Position numbers and translations under genes: made by a program. The notes under the pieces are model-generated. The model saw nothing but the letters and a program-made list of their open reading frames with translations, had not been told where the DNA came from and ran no database searches. Shown here piece after piece: positions 7,526 to 16,838 of a stretch of DNA of 64,000 nucleotides (within the stretch, counting starts at the first letter, position 1; each line of letters begins with the position of its first letter). Source of the stretch: Candidatus Cloacimonas acidaminovorans str. Evry (GTDB lineage: Bacteria; Cloacimonadota; Cloacimonadia; Cloacimonadales; Cloacimonadaceae); contig NC_020449.1 of NCBI RefSeq assembly GCF_000146065.2, forward strand, positions 2,084,654-2,148,653. The letters run 5' to 3'.

Positions 7526-9789
7526 ACTCGGAGACATATCATCTTTCAGGAACCTTGCATCTTTGTGGAAAATCCCATTTTATAGCTGATGAACCACCTT
7601 TACAGGGAGAACTTTATGCCAAATTTCTCTTTTCTCCTGTAGCGCATTCCCTTATCACCAAATTAGACATATCTGCCGCTGCAAAAATGCCGGGTGTGGT
7701 GAAAGTTATCACTTCTGCCGATATTCCTGGGATAAATCAAATAGGCACAGTTATTAAGGATGAACCCCTTTTCCCAGAAAAGGAAATTATGTATGTAGGT
7801 CAGCCACTGGCAATGGTGCTGGCAGAAGATGAATATATAGCGGAACTTGCAGTTAAAAAGATTATTCTGAAATTGGAGGAATTACCTGCCATTTTTGCTC
7901 CTGAAGATGCCTACAGTAAAAAACAGGGATATATTCCCGAACGCAAAATAGAAAGCGGAGATATAGAAAATACCTTAAAAAATGCCCCTTACACCTTGAA
8001 AGGCAAAACGGCAACTACAGGTCAGGAACATTTTTATCTGGAAGGTCAACGCTGTTTGGCTATTCCTTTTGAGGGCAATAGAATCACTTTGCAGACAGCT
8101 ACTCAAAGCACAATGGAAGTTCAGGAAGTTGCTTCCCGGGTTTTAGGGATTCCGGCAAATGATGTAATCATAGAAGTTCCCCGTTTAGGGGGTGCCTTTG
8201 GCGGAAAAGAACGCGGAGCTACAATTTGGGCTTGTATGGCTGCCTTGGGTGCTTTTTTAACCCAAAAACCCGTTTTAGTAAAGCTCACTCGGGATGAGGA
8301 TATGCACTACACAGGTAAAAGGCATCCTTTCACTTCTCTGTGGCAAGTTGGCTATGATGAAACAGGCAAAATATTGGCTTACGATTTATTGCTTTTAGCC
8401 AACGGTGGTGCTTATACCGACCTTTCTATAGCCATTTTGGAAAGGGCTATGTTTCATAGCGATAATGCTTATTTTATACCTAATATTCGCATTAGGGGTT
8501 ATGCGTGCAGAACTAATTTACCTCCTAATACGGCTTTTCGTGGTTTTGGAGCTCCTCAGGGCATTTTTGTAATTGAAAACATAATGGATAAAATTGCCGC
8601 TCAGTTAGAGCTTGATCCTTTGGAAATACGCAAAAGGAATGCTTATCAGAATGGACAACTAACTCCTTACGGACAAGAAATAACGCAGAGTCAGTTAAAT
8701 AATATTTTCGCCAAATTGGCAGATAAAGCAAACTACGCTTTACTCCGGAAAGAAGTGGCTGAATTCAATAAACACAATTGTCGTTATAAACGCGGAATTG
8801 GTATTACTCCTGTAAAATTCGGCATTTCTTTCACTACTACCCTGATGAATCAAGGTTCTGCTTTGGTTTGGGTCTATATAGATGGTAGCGTTTCCGTTTC
8901 TACAGGAGGAGTGGAAATGGGTCAGGAACTTTCTACAAAAGTAGCAATCGTCGTTTCCCGGGTTTTGGGAATTCCGGTAAACAAAATTAGAGTGGAAAGC
9001 AGTAATTCTCAAAGAATTGGAAATGCATCACCTACAGCTGCTTCTACAGGAAGCGATATCAATGGCAATGCAGCACGCCTTGCTGCAGAAAAAATTAAAG
9101 ACAATTTAGCTCATTGTGCAGTTCGGCTAATTCAGCAGAAATATAACCAAACAATAGACATTAAAGATATTGTTTTCAAGGACAACAGGGTCTTTGGTAA
9201 AGAATATTCTGAAACCTGCGTAAGTTTTGAAGAATTGGTTCGTTTTGCCCATTCGGAAAGAGTTCCTTTAGCTGCTTACGGTTATTATAAAACTCCCGGG
9301 TTGTGGTTTGATAAAGAAAAGGGCTTGGGGCATCCTTTCCACTATTATGTTTATGGAGCTGGTTTAGCAGAAGTGGAACTGGATACTTTGCTGGGAGAAC
9401 ATAAAGTTCGCAAACTGATTATTGTTCACGAAAACGGAAATTCCTTAAATGAGGCAATTGACCGCGGACAAATTGAGGGAGCTGTTTTACAAGGAATTGG
9501 CTGGTGCACTATGGAAGACCTGAAATATGATGCAAAAGGGGTTTACCTCAGTGCCAATCCTTCTACCTATAAAATTCCCGATATTCGCGATTTACCCGAA
9601 AAATTGGTTATAGAAATAATTCCCTCCCTCACTGAAGAGGCAAGTGTTTTTGGCTCTAAAGGAATTGGTGAGCCACCTTTTATTTATGGACTTTCTGTCT
9701 TTTTTGCTTTGCAGTCCGCATTCAAAGAAGCAAATCCGGAAAAAGAACTTAGCTTTCCTGCCACTCCCGAATCCCTGATACAAAGATAA
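7522..9789 (+). CDS. Xanthine-dehydrogenase-type molybdopterin subunit
   Basis: Catalytic molybdenum-cofactor subunit, 755 residues. Family landmarks are TGQEHFYLEGQ (Gln168), GGAFGGKERGA (Glu230), NTAFRGFGAPQG (Arg340), GVEMGQEL and GSKGIGEPPF (Glu717, the general base). From memory of bovine xanthine oxidoreductase, Glu230 and Arg340 match Glu802 and Arg880, which bind purines, so a purine hydroxylase is more likely than an aldehyde or CO dehydrogenase. It is coupled to the FeS/FAD gene by a 4-bp overlap. The last codons and stop lie inside a copy of the composite intergenic repeat (9780-9818). No xdhC-like maturation factor is in the window. Confidence 0.9.
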   Translation: MNSETYHLSGTLHLCGKSHFIADEPPLQGELYAKFLFSPVAHSLITKLDISAAAKMPGVVKVITSADIPGINQIGTVIKDEPLFPEKEIMYVGQPLAMVLAEDEYIAELAVKKIILKLEELPAIFAPEDAYSKKQGYIPERKIESGDIENTLKNAPYTLKGKTATTGQEHFYLEGQRCLAIPFEGNRITLQTATQSTMEVQEVASRVLGIPANDVIIEVPRLGGAFGGKERGATIWACMAALGAFLTQKPVLVKLTRDEDMHYTGKRHPFTSLWQVGYDETGKILAYDLLLLANGGAYTDLSIAILERAMFHSDNAYFIPNIRIRGYACRTNLPPNTAFRGFGAPQGIFVIENIMDKIAAQLELDPLEIRKRNAYQNGQLTPYGQEITQSQLNNIFAKLADKANYALLRKEVAEFNKHNCRYKRGIGITPVKFGISFTTTLMNQGSALVWVYIDGSVSVSTGGVEMGQELSTKVAIVVSRVLGIPVNKIRVESSNSQRIGNASPTAASTGSDINGNAARLAAEKIKDNLAHCAVRLIQQKYNQTIDIKDIVFKDNRVFGKEYSETCVSFEELVRFAHSERVPLAAYGYYKTPGLWFDKEKGLGHPFHYYVYGAGLAEVELDTLLGEHKVRKLIIVHENGNSLNEAIDRGQIEGAVLQGIGWCTMEDLKYDAKGVYLSANPSTYKIPDIRDLPEKLVIEIIPSLTEEASVFGSKGIGEPPFIYGLSVFFALQSAFKEANPEKELSFPATPESLIQR

Positions 9790-9818
9790 CGATGACGGCG
9801 TAAGCCCCCCGGGAAATG
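9780..9818 (+). repeat. Composite-repeat fragment overlapping a stop codon
   Basis: ACAAAGATAACGATGACGGC and the following GTAAGCCCCCCGGGAAATG match the core of the 104-452 units at about 33 of 39 positions. The fragment supplies the final Gln-Arg codons and the TAA of the molybdoenzyme gene. Confidence 0.75.
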
Positions 9819-9861
9819 AGGAATGACTTTAGTTGCGAGTTCTCTCTTTTGGCCTCATAGC

Positions 9862-12069
9862 TTATTTTACCAGCGCCATTTTTCTAATCTGAACTCTATT
9901 TTGCGTTTTCATTATGCCAAAATAAACTCCCGAAGGTAGTGGCAATCCTTGTTCATTACAGCCATTGAAAACAATTTTGTGTTCTCCGGAAGGAAGGTAA
10001 TTCCAGACGCGAACTTTTTGTCCTTTCACATTAAAAATCTCCAAAGTTCCTTTAGAACCTGCAGGAATTGTGAAGCTTATCGTTGTAGAAGGATTAAAGG
10101 GATTAGGGTAATTGGTTAAAGTAATTGGCTGAACTATTTGATCATCATTTCCCGTAATTATAAATTCCAGGGTTACAGGTAATGATTCACCTGCAACATA
10201 TTGTGCCGTGATACTAACCAAATAAGCAACACCTGTGTCCAATCCGGAAAAGACCCAGATATTTTCAGTTGTGGAACCGCAAAAAACACCATCCAGATAA
10301 ATCTTATAATGCTCAAAGGGAGAAGTACTTCCTATTAGAGGTTCTTCCCAAGTAACAGTAACTTCACCATCTATAATAAAAATTGGGTTTTGGGGAGGAT
10401 TTAAGACAGAACCGGAGTATTTTAAGTTCCGGAAAAATTTGAAAGTGCCATCATAATCGCCTAAAACCAAATCAAAATCACCGTCGTGATCTAAATCCAC
10501 TAAAGCAGGAGCAGCATTTTGGTCGGTTTCAATGCCACTGAATAAAGTTGTATTTTCCACCCAAAGCTGTCTTTGTCGTAAAAAACATTGAACTTCCCCA
10601 AAAAGGTTTCCAGTAACCATATCCAAATCATCGTCTTCATCCACATCTGCAAAGGTGGGAACACAATCGGAGCCCACATCTATTGCTCCAAAAAAGCCAT
10701 TTACCAATTCCCATAAAGGACTATAAGGAGTGCCATTATTCTGATAATAAAACAAATTACCTGCTTCGTTACCAACCACTAAATCCAGGTCACCATCAAA
10801 ATCCATATCTATTAAACGCGGGCAAGACCATCCGCCAACAGAAACAGCAGGCAAAACACCTGACTGTTCAATTAACCCTGTTCCGGTATTATGGTAAAAA
10901 TAAAGTCCCCCATTCAGATCACCCAAAATCACATCAGGTAAACCATCTGCATCTACATCACCAACTGTTACAGCAGAATAAATAGAGTGATGAATATTAG
11001 CAAAATATGAATTATCCTCCTGCCAGGCGGGAGCATAAGCAGTTCCTGTATTCCGATAAAATTTTACATAGCCAAGTTGATTACCGCTGATTAAGTCCAA
11101 GTCACCATCACCGTCAAAATCATAAAAAACAGGATTACTGGCACCTCCAACATCCAAAACACCTCCAAAAAGAGATGTATTTTGTTGCCAGGAAGGGTTT
11201 TCTGCCGTTCCATTATGCACATAATACTGCAAAGGACCTGCCGCAGTTCCATATACAAGATCATATAGTCCATCACCATTTAGATCAACTAAATCAGGTG
11301 AATTCCAGTAAGTAGACATTCCCAAACCGGCAAAAAGAGTATTATTTTCCTCCCAGACAGGGTTTGTAGCAGTTCCTATGTTCTGATAATAAACAAAACC
11401 AAAAGCATCTCTTCCGCATAAAATATCCTGTTTACCATCAGAATCAAAATCACAAAAAACCGGATAAGCATAAAGACCAATATCACCAAGAAGTTGACAG
11501 TTGTTTTCACTAAAATTCCCTGCAGCAGCAGAACCGGTGTTGAAATATATAATTACACTGCCATCTTCACTTAAACCAACCACCAAATCCAGATCACCGT
11601 CATTATCAACATCCGCCACATCAGGAACAGGATTCAAACCCACATTTAAACCAGAAAAATAACCTCCGCTTTCAGTAAAAACAGGGTTAGCATTAGTTCC
11701 GCTATTCAAAAACAAATGTAAACCGGAAAAACCCCCGGTCACTAAATCTAAAATGCCGTCACCATTCATATCTGCCGAAACAGCAATCTCTGAAGCAAGA
11801 TAAGGAATTCCGGATAAAAGGTCAGGTCCTGGCGCAAAAACAGGATTTGTAGCAGTTCCATTATTTTGCAGGTAAAGTGGAGGACGGTTTGTATTTCCCA
11901 GCCAAAAATCAAAATCACCGTCACTATCCAAATCCATAAATCGGGGTTGGGAAAAAGAAAAACTGGGAACTCCACTGGGATTGAAAACGCTGTTATCCAT
12001 TTCCCAGGGCTGAGCATTTAGGCATAAAGCCAGAAAAAGGATACCGATAAATATATAAGTCCTTTTCAT
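9862..12069 (-). CDS. Secreted FG-GAP/VCBS-repeat protein with sorting domain
   Basis: 735 residues with signal peptide (MKRTYIFIGILFLALCLNAQ). About ten repeats follow, each with a calcium-loop motif such as DMNGDGILDLVTG, DVDNDGDLDLVVG or DFDGDGDLDLISG; they are typical of a beta-propeller or VCBS/FG-GAP surface domain. Around residues 560-640 is a fibronectin-III-like module. The C-terminus is the FlgD-Ig / type IX-like sorting module (NYPNPFNPSTTISF, IFNVKGQ, LPSGVYFG, final KMALVK). Probably exported and attached to or released from the cell surface; ligand unknown. A good promoter precedes it and a GGAGG ribosome-binding site is present. Confidence 0.88.
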   Translation of the reverse strand: MKRTYIFIGILFLALCLNAQPWEMDNSVFNPSGVPSFSFSQPRFMDLDSDGDFDFWLGNTNRPPLYLQNNGTATNPVFAPGPDLLSGIPYLASEIAVSADMNGDGILDLVTGGFSGLHLFLNSGTNANPVFTESGGYFSGLNVGLNPVPDVADVDNDGDLDLVVGLSEDGSVIIYFNTGSAAAGNFSENNCQLLGDIGLYAYPVFCDFDSDGKQDILCGRDAFGFVYYQNIGTATNPVWEENNTLFAGLGMSTYWNSPDLVDLNGDGLYDLVYGTAAGPLQYYVHNGTAENPSWQQNTSLFGGVLDVGGASNPVFYDFDGDGDLDLISGNQLGYVKFYRNTGTAYAPAWQEDNSYFANIHHSIYSAVTVGDVDADGLPDVILGDLNGGLYFYHNTGTGLIEQSGVLPAVSVGGWSCPRLIDMDFDGDLDLVVGNEAGNLFYYQNNGTPYSPLWELVNGFFGAIDVGSDCVPTFADVDEDDDLDMVTGNLFGEVQCFLRQRQLWVENTTLFSGIETDQNAAPALVDLDHDGDFDLVLGDYDGTFKFFRNLKYSGSVLNPPQNPIFIIDGEVTVTWEEPLIGSTSPFEHYKIYLDGVFCGSTTENIWVFSGLDTGVAYLVSITAQYVAGESLPVTLEFIITGNDDQIVQPITLTNYPNPFNPSTTISFTIPAGSKGTLEIFNVKGQKVRVWNYLPSGEHKIVFNGCNEQGLPLPSGVYFGIMKTQNRVQIRKMALVK

Positions 12070-12098
12070 TTTTTTCCTCCTGAAGAGAGTATTAAACT

Positions 12099-12127
12099 AT
12101 TATTTTTTATCCCTATTTTACTGTCAA
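12099..12127 (-). promoter_or_regulatory. Sigma70-like promoter for the 9862-12069 gene
   Basis: Read on the minus strand: TTGACA (12122-12127), a 17-bp spacer, then AATAAT (12099-12104), about 30 bp before the start codon. A perfect -35, five of six bases at -10 and ideal spacing make this one of the clearest promoters here. Confidence 0.6.
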
Positions 12128-12206
12128 TCATTTGCTTAATATTGAATTGCGGATATATATATAAAGTAGATAAGGAAAATAGGTCTGGGTGAAACAATCT
12201 TTTTCC

Positions 12207-12235
12207 TTGACTTTGTCACATTCCGCTTTTTTTAT
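12207..12235 (+). promoter_or_regulatory. Candidate promoter for the YifB/ComM gene
   Basis: TTGACT (12207-12212), 17-bp spacer, TTTTAT (12230-12235), 30 bp before the ATG at 12265. The -10 matches only four of six consensus bases. It is divergent from the promoter at 12099-12127. Confidence 0.4.
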
Positions 12236-12264
12236 GGTTTTTGTAAAATATTAAGGAAAAGGAT

Positions 12265-13806
12265 ATGGTTGGAATTGTTCTTTCGTACACTACTCTCGGA
12301 ATAGATGCCTATCAGATTTCGGTAGAAGCAGATATTGGAACCGGTTTTAATCCGATGAACATTGTAGGGATGGCTTCCAATGCTGTTAAAGAAAGCAAGG
12401 ACAGAGTTATTGCTGCCATCAAGAATTCCGGTTATCAAATTAGTACCCAACATTATACAATAAACCTTGCTCCAGCGGATTTGAAAAAGGATAGCGCAGC
12501 TTTGGATTTGCCTATTGCTTTAGCCATTTTGCAATGCAACGAGATTTTTAGAATTATTGACTACGATACAATTGCGATGATTGGCGAGCTCTCTTTGGAT
12601 GGATTTGTTCGTCCTGTAGCAGGTGTTTTGCCAATTGCTCTGGCAGCCAAAAAAGAAGGTATAGATACTCTTATTGTTCCTCTGGAAAATGCCGAAGAAG
12701 CAGCCATTATTGAAGGTCTGAATGTTATTCCTGTTACCTCTTTAAGAGAATGTGTCAGTTGGCTTTGTAAAGAAACAGAGATTATGGCTGCTAATGTAGA
12801 CCGGGAGAAGATTTTTCAGGTATTAAACGATTTTCCCGTGGATATGAGTGATGTGAAAGGTCAATTTCAAGTGAAACGTGCTTTGGAAGTTGCTGCAGCA
12901 GGAGGTCATAATGTTTTGATGATTGGTCCTCCGGGAAGTGGAAAAACAATGTTAGCCCGCAGAGTTCCGACAATTTTGCCGGAATTGAATCTGGAAGAAG
13001 CATTGGAAGCAACTAAAATTCATTCCGTAGCCGGCTATTCCAAAAATTTTCGCAATGGTATTTTAACCACCAGACCTTTTCGCTCGCCTCATCATACGAT
13101 TAGTGATGTTGCCTTAATTGGAGGAGGTGCTTTTCCTAAACCGGGAGAGGTTTCTCTTTCGCATAGGGGAGTTTTATTTTTGGATGAGCTTCCGGAATTC
13201 AAAAGAGTGGTTTTGGAAGTTTTGCGTCAACCGCTTGAAGATGGGGTAGTTACAATTTCCCGAGCAGCATCCAGTTTAACTTTTCCAGCGGAATTTATGT
13301 TGATTGCCAGTATGAATCCTTGTCCTTGCGGATATTTTGGTTCCAATATTCCCAATCATCAATGCAACTGTGAATGGGGTTCAATTTTGCGTTATCGGAG
13401 CAGAATTTCCGGACCACTTTTAGATAGAATAGATATCCATGTGGAAGTTCCTTCTGTCAGCTATGCGGATTTGGCTTCTTTGCCTACAGGAGATAAGTCA
13501 GTTGATATCAGAGCCAGAGTAAATAAAGCCAGAGCCATTCAACATGACCGTTTTAAGGGGACAGGAATTTTTAATAACAGCCAGATGAATTCTAAGCAGT
13601 TACGCAAGTTTTGCATTTTAGATGATGCAAGTAATGCACTGCTGCAAAATGCGATAGATAAAATGGGCTATTCGGCAAGGGTCTTTGATAGAATACTAAA
13701 GGTTTCCAGAACTATTGCAGACCTGGAAGGACGCAAAGATATAATCTCTGACGATATCAGCGAAGCAATTCAATATCGCACTCTGGATAGAAAATACTGG
13801 AGCTGA
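12265..13806 (+). CDS. comM: YifB/ComM-family magnesium-chelatase-like AAA+ ATPase
   Basis: Members of this family act as hexameric helicases; ComM drives branch migration during natural transformation, and elsewhere the role is unclear. 513 residues, a normal length. The N-terminal domain (1-180) carries the typical GIDAYQISVEADIGTG and NLAPADLKKD. The ATPase has Walker A GPPGSGKT (221-228), Walker B LFLDELPEF and a zinc-binding-looking insert with four Cys (NPCPCGYFG, HQCNCEW). It stands alone between a divergent gene and the 14-kb cassette, so no partner can be read from context. Confidence 0.93.
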   Translation: MVGIVLSYTTLGIDAYQISVEADIGTGFNPMNIVGMASNAVKESKDRVIAAIKNSGYQISTQHYTINLAPADLKKDSAALDLPIALAILQCNEIFRIIDYDTIAMIGELSLDGFVRPVAGVLPIALAAKKEGIDTLIVPLENAEEAAIIEGLNVIPVTSLRECVSWLCKETEIMAANVDREKIFQVLNDFPVDMSDVKGQFQVKRALEVAAAGGHNVLMIGPPGSGKTMLARRVPTILPELNLEEALEATKIHSVAGYSKNFRNGILTTRPFRSPHHTISDVALIGGGAFPKPGEVSLSHRGVLFLDELPEFKRVVLEVLRQPLEDGVVTISRAASSLTFPAEFMLIASMNPCPCGYFGSNIPNHQCNCEWGSILRYRSRISGPLLDRIDIHVEVPSVSYADLASLPTGDKSVDIRARVNKARAIQHDRFKGTGIFNNSQMNSKQLRKFCILDDASNALLQNAIDKMGYSARVFDRILKVSRTIADLEGRKDIISDDISEAIQYRTLDRKYWS

Positions 13807-14154
13807 ATTGATGAGATAGAAAACGCATTAGACAGATTTTAACGGATGAACAGATTATTATAGCAGAGGGCAGAGGACAGAGAGAAAAAAAACTATGATT
13901 TTCTGTAGGGTGAATCCATAATTGGGATAGTAAACAATTTTGGCATTAGCTTTATGAGCTATAAAAAAAATTATTCACAATATATAGGTAAGATAGGAGC
14001 TTTTGTAACTCCCCTTTATAACTTGCTAATTACGATATTTCCTTAAAGTTATCCTTTTTTTTCCGATCAAATTGGCTTGATATTTGCATAATATACATAC
14101 TAAATAAGCGGGATACAAATTATCATATCCTAAAAATAAACTGCTGAGGGAAAA
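13807..14154. other. Spacer upstream of the seven-gene cassette
   Basis: 348 bp, AT-rich, without an ORF worth calling. It must hold the cassette's promoter. CATAAT at 14087-14092 is the best -10, but no good -35 lies at the right distance. No riboswitch-like or tRNA-like structure was recognised. Confidence 0.45.
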
Positions 14155-14403
14155 ATGAACACAGACCAACTAATGACCCTTGCTGTAAACAAAAATGGCT
14201 TTGTTTTTGATCCTGAAAACGGGATAAGCTACACTGTAAACGAAACAGGCCTCTTTGTCTTACAGCAATTGCAATCAGGAGCTACCCAAGACGAAATTAT
14301 AAAATGTTTAACAGAAGAGTATGAGGTAACTGAAAAAAATGCTATTAGTGATGTAGATCATTTTATGGCAATGCTCAAAGCGTTGAATTTGATAGAGGAC
14401 TAA
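14155..14403 (+). CDS. PqqD-like (RRE-fold) small protein
   Basis: 82 residues. The pattern of a winged-helix PqqD-like protein is visible: an N-terminal strand (FVFDPENGISYTVNETGLFVLQ), then GATQDEIIKCLTEEYEV and a C-terminal helix with LIED. PqqD-type domains (RiPP recognition elements) usually hold a peptide substrate for modifying enzymes; some stand-alone versions have unknown roles. Here it opens a seven-gene run and is followed after 4 bp by an ATP-grasp ligase, which suggests it serves that enzyme. No short precursor peptide gene is evident next to it, so the protein could itself be a carrier or regulator. Confidence 0.7.
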   Translation: MNTDQLMTLAVNKNGFVFDPENGISYTVNETGLFVLQQLQSGATQDEIIKCLTEEYEVTEKNAISDVDHFMAMLKALNLIED

Positions 14404-14407
14404 TAGT

Positions 14408-15475
14408 ATGCTGCAATTAAATGATTTACAGATCAGCATTGCTGTATCTGGTCTTAAAACAGGTGATAATCCTCAACCCGGAATTCCGGTAATTCGTTCT
14501 CTTAGAGCCGCTGGTTTTAAAGGTAAAATAATCGGCTTTGTTTATGATGCAATGGAATCTGGAATATATTTAGATGATATAGCAGACGAGATTTATCAAA
14601 TGCCTTATCCTTCTACCGGTGCAGAATCATTTTTAACACGCTTGAATTATATCCATTCCAAAAGTAAAATTGATGTGATTATTCCAACTTTGGATTCTGA
14701 GATTCCGCTTTATATCCGCTTACACAAGGAGCTTAATGCACTTGGTATTCATACATTTATCTGCACAGAAAAGCAATTTAACCTGCGTGATAAGAGCAAA
14801 CTATTTCAATATTTTACTTCCAAAGATGTTGCTGTTCCTAAGACCGTCCTTTTAAATAGTGTTGCAGAAATAAACAAAGCAATTCAAGACATAGAGTTTC
14901 CGGTTTTTATTAAGGGTCGTCTCTACGAAGCATATAGAGCCAATAATATTATAGAAGCGCAAAAGTATTTTTGGGAACTGCAGGCAAAATGGGGCTTACC
15001 GGTTATTATGCAAGAACTTATGGAAGGTGATGAATTTAATGTTGTTATTGTAGGGGATGGCAAAGGAAACTGCCTGGGGATGGTTCCACAGCGTAAACTG
15101 GTTATAACAGATAAGGGTAAAGGTTTTGGAGGGGTAGTAGTAAACAATCCTGCTCTGGAAAAGTTTGCTCGTAAAATAATCCAGATTCTTTCTTGGCGTG
15201 GGCCCTGCGAACTGGAAATTATCAAGGATAAAGAGGGTGCTTTTCATTTACTGGAAATTAATCCTCGTTTTCCTGCCTGGGTTCGTTTAGCGGAAGGTAG
15301 TGGCCAAAATCAACCTGCGGCAACAGTTTTACTTGCTTTGGGTGAAATAATTGAGGAATTGCCTCCTTTTAAACCTGGAGTTCTTTTTATCCGTCATTCA
15401 GAAGATATAATTAGTGACATAAACCTTCTGGGTGAGATTTCAGTTAATGGCGAACTGATAAGAATGCATAAATAA
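14408..15475 (+). CDS. ATP-grasp amide/peptide ligase (CarB/biotin-carboxylase-like)
   Basis: 355 residues. The N-terminal part is a Rossmann-like pre-ATP-grasp domain (ISIAVSGLKTGDNPQPGIPV, then DVIIPTLDSEIPLYIRLH). The ATP-binding half includes FPVFIKGRLYEA, the QELMEGDEFNVVIVGDGKG segment and the magnesium site CELEIIKD...LLEINPRFPAW. Such enzymes join a carboxylate to an amine through an acyl-phosphate. The substrate is unknown; the position between a PqqD-like protein and an amino-acid decarboxylase suggests an amino-acid-derived product. An upstream GAGG precedes the ATG. It is not a full carbamoyl-phosphate synthase because only one ATP-grasp unit is present. Confidence 0.82.
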   Translation: MLQLNDLQISIAVSGLKTGDNPQPGIPVIRSLRAAGFKGKIIGFVYDAMESGIYLDDIADEIYQMPYPSTGAESFLTRLNYIHSKSKIDVIIPTLDSEIPLYIRLHKELNALGIHTFICTEKQFNLRDKSKLFQYFTSKDVAVPKTVLLNSVAEINKAIQDIEFPVFIKGRLYEAYRANNIIEAQKYFWELQAKWGLPVIMQELMEGDEFNVVIVGDGKGNCLGMVPQRKLVITDKGKGFGGVVVNNPALEKFARKIIQILSWRGPCELEIIKDKEGAFHLLEINPRFPAWVRLAEGSGQNQPAATVLLALGEIIEELPPFKPGVLFIRHSEDIISDINLLGEISVNGELIRMHK

Positions 15476-15488
15476 AAGAGGAAATAAA

Positions 15489-16838
15489 ATGAAAAAACAT
15501 TATACTGCTCCCTACATTGAACGTAATAGCTCTGGAAATCTTAATAAATATGCCCACACAACGGTTGTCCGACATCAAGATAACATAGATGGAGTTCCGA
15601 TTAAGACCTTAGTACAGAAGTATGGAACACCCTTGTTTGTTTTTTCCGAAAAACAGATTAGACGAACCTACCGGCGTTTGCTGGAAACAATCCGTATTCA
15701 TTATCCTAAAGTAGATATTGTTTGGAGCTATAAAACTAATTATTTGGCTGCTATCTGTAATATTTTTCATCAGGAAGGTGCCCCGGCAGAAGTAGTTAGT
15801 AGAATGGAATATGAAAAAGCCAGGAGTAATGGCATTCCTGGAAACAGGATATATTTTAATGGCCCTTCTAAACGCAAGCAAGATTTGCAAATAGCTATTA
15901 AGGAAGGTGCCTATATACATATTGATCACTTAGAAGAACTGTATCAAATTGAAAATATTGCCGAAGAGCTTGCCATAAAACCCAAAGTTGCTATTCGCGT
16001 AAATATGGATACAGGGATTAGTCCAATGTGGACTCGTTTTGGCTTTAATTATGAAAATGGGGAAGCGTATCGAACAGTGCAGCGTCTTATTTCCGGAAAC
16101 AAAGTTCAGCTGGTTGGTTTGCATACCCATATTGGCACTTTTATTTTAGATCCCAATGCTTATTATTGGGCAGCTACCAAACTTCTAAATTTCGCTCAAA
16201 CTATTAAGGATAATTTTGGTATTGTATTGGATTATATAGATATGGGAGGAGGTTTTGCTTCGAATAATACTCTAATTGATCAATACACTCCGGGAGAATT
16301 GGCTTCACCATCTTTTGAACAGTATGCTGAGGCAATAGGAACTGCTTTTAATGCTTCTCATTATGTGAAAGAATATCACCCCCGTTTAATTTTGGAAACT
16401 GGAAGGGTGTTAATTGATGAATCGGGTTATCTTATTGCCAGTGTTCTTGGCAAAAAGAATCTTCCCACAGGTGAGCGAGCTGTAATTTTGGATGCAGGAG
16501 TGAATATAAACATCACTGCCTGGTGGTATAAACAACGCGTTTTACCTACCAAACCATTTCCAGGAACCTATCAAAACACCGTTTTCTATGGTCCTCTGTG
16601 TATGAATATTGATGTAATTAGAAGTGCAATGCCTTTTCCTGATCTTTATTATGGCGATACAGTTATTATTTCACCTGTTGGTGCTTATAATGTAACTCAG
16701 TGGATGCAGTTTATAGAATATCGTCCCAATGTCTGCCTAATAAACGAAACCGGTGAAGTAGATGTTATTCGTTCCCAAGAAGATCTTTCAGATCTAACTT
16801 CCCGAGAATATATTCCAGATCACTTACGGCAAATATGA
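15489..16838 (+). CDS. Fold-III PLP-dependent decarboxylase (LysA-like)
   Basis: 449 residues of the alanine-racemase / diaminopimelate-decarboxylase fold. The PLP lysine is in WSYKTNY (Lys82). Also seen are HTHIG (212-216), the phosphate-binding DMGGGFAS (251-258), ETGR (303-306) and the catalytic Cys-x3-Asp of GPLCMNID (Cys371, Asp375), which marks decarboxylases rather than racemases. An N-terminal extension of about 30 residues precedes the barrel. It probably decarboxylates a basic or acidic D/L-amino acid, but its place between an ATP-grasp ligase and an envelope protein argues against plain lysine biosynthesis. It overlaps the next gene by 4 bp. Confidence 0.82.
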   Translation: MKKHYTAPYIERNSSGNLNKYAHTTVVRHQDNIDGVPIKTLVQKYGTPLFVFSEKQIRRTYRRLLETIRIHYPKVDIVWSYKTNYLAAICNIFHQEGAPAEVVSRMEYEKARSNGIPGNRIYFNGPSKRKQDLQIAIKEGAYIHIDHLEELYQIENIAEELAIKPKVAIRVNMDTGISPMWTRFGFNYENGEAYRTVQRLISGNKVQLVGLHTHIGTFILDPNAYYWAATKLLNFAQTIKDNFGIVLDYIDMGGGFASNNTLIDQYTPGELASPSFEQYAEAIGTAFNASHYVKEYHPRLILETGRVLIDESGYLIASVLGKKNLPTGERAVILDAGVNINITAWWYKQRVLPTKPFPGTYQNTVFYGPLCMNIDVIRSAMPFPDLYYGDTVIISPVGAYNVTQWMQFIEYRPNVCLINETGEVDVIRSQEDLSDLTSREYIPDHLRQI

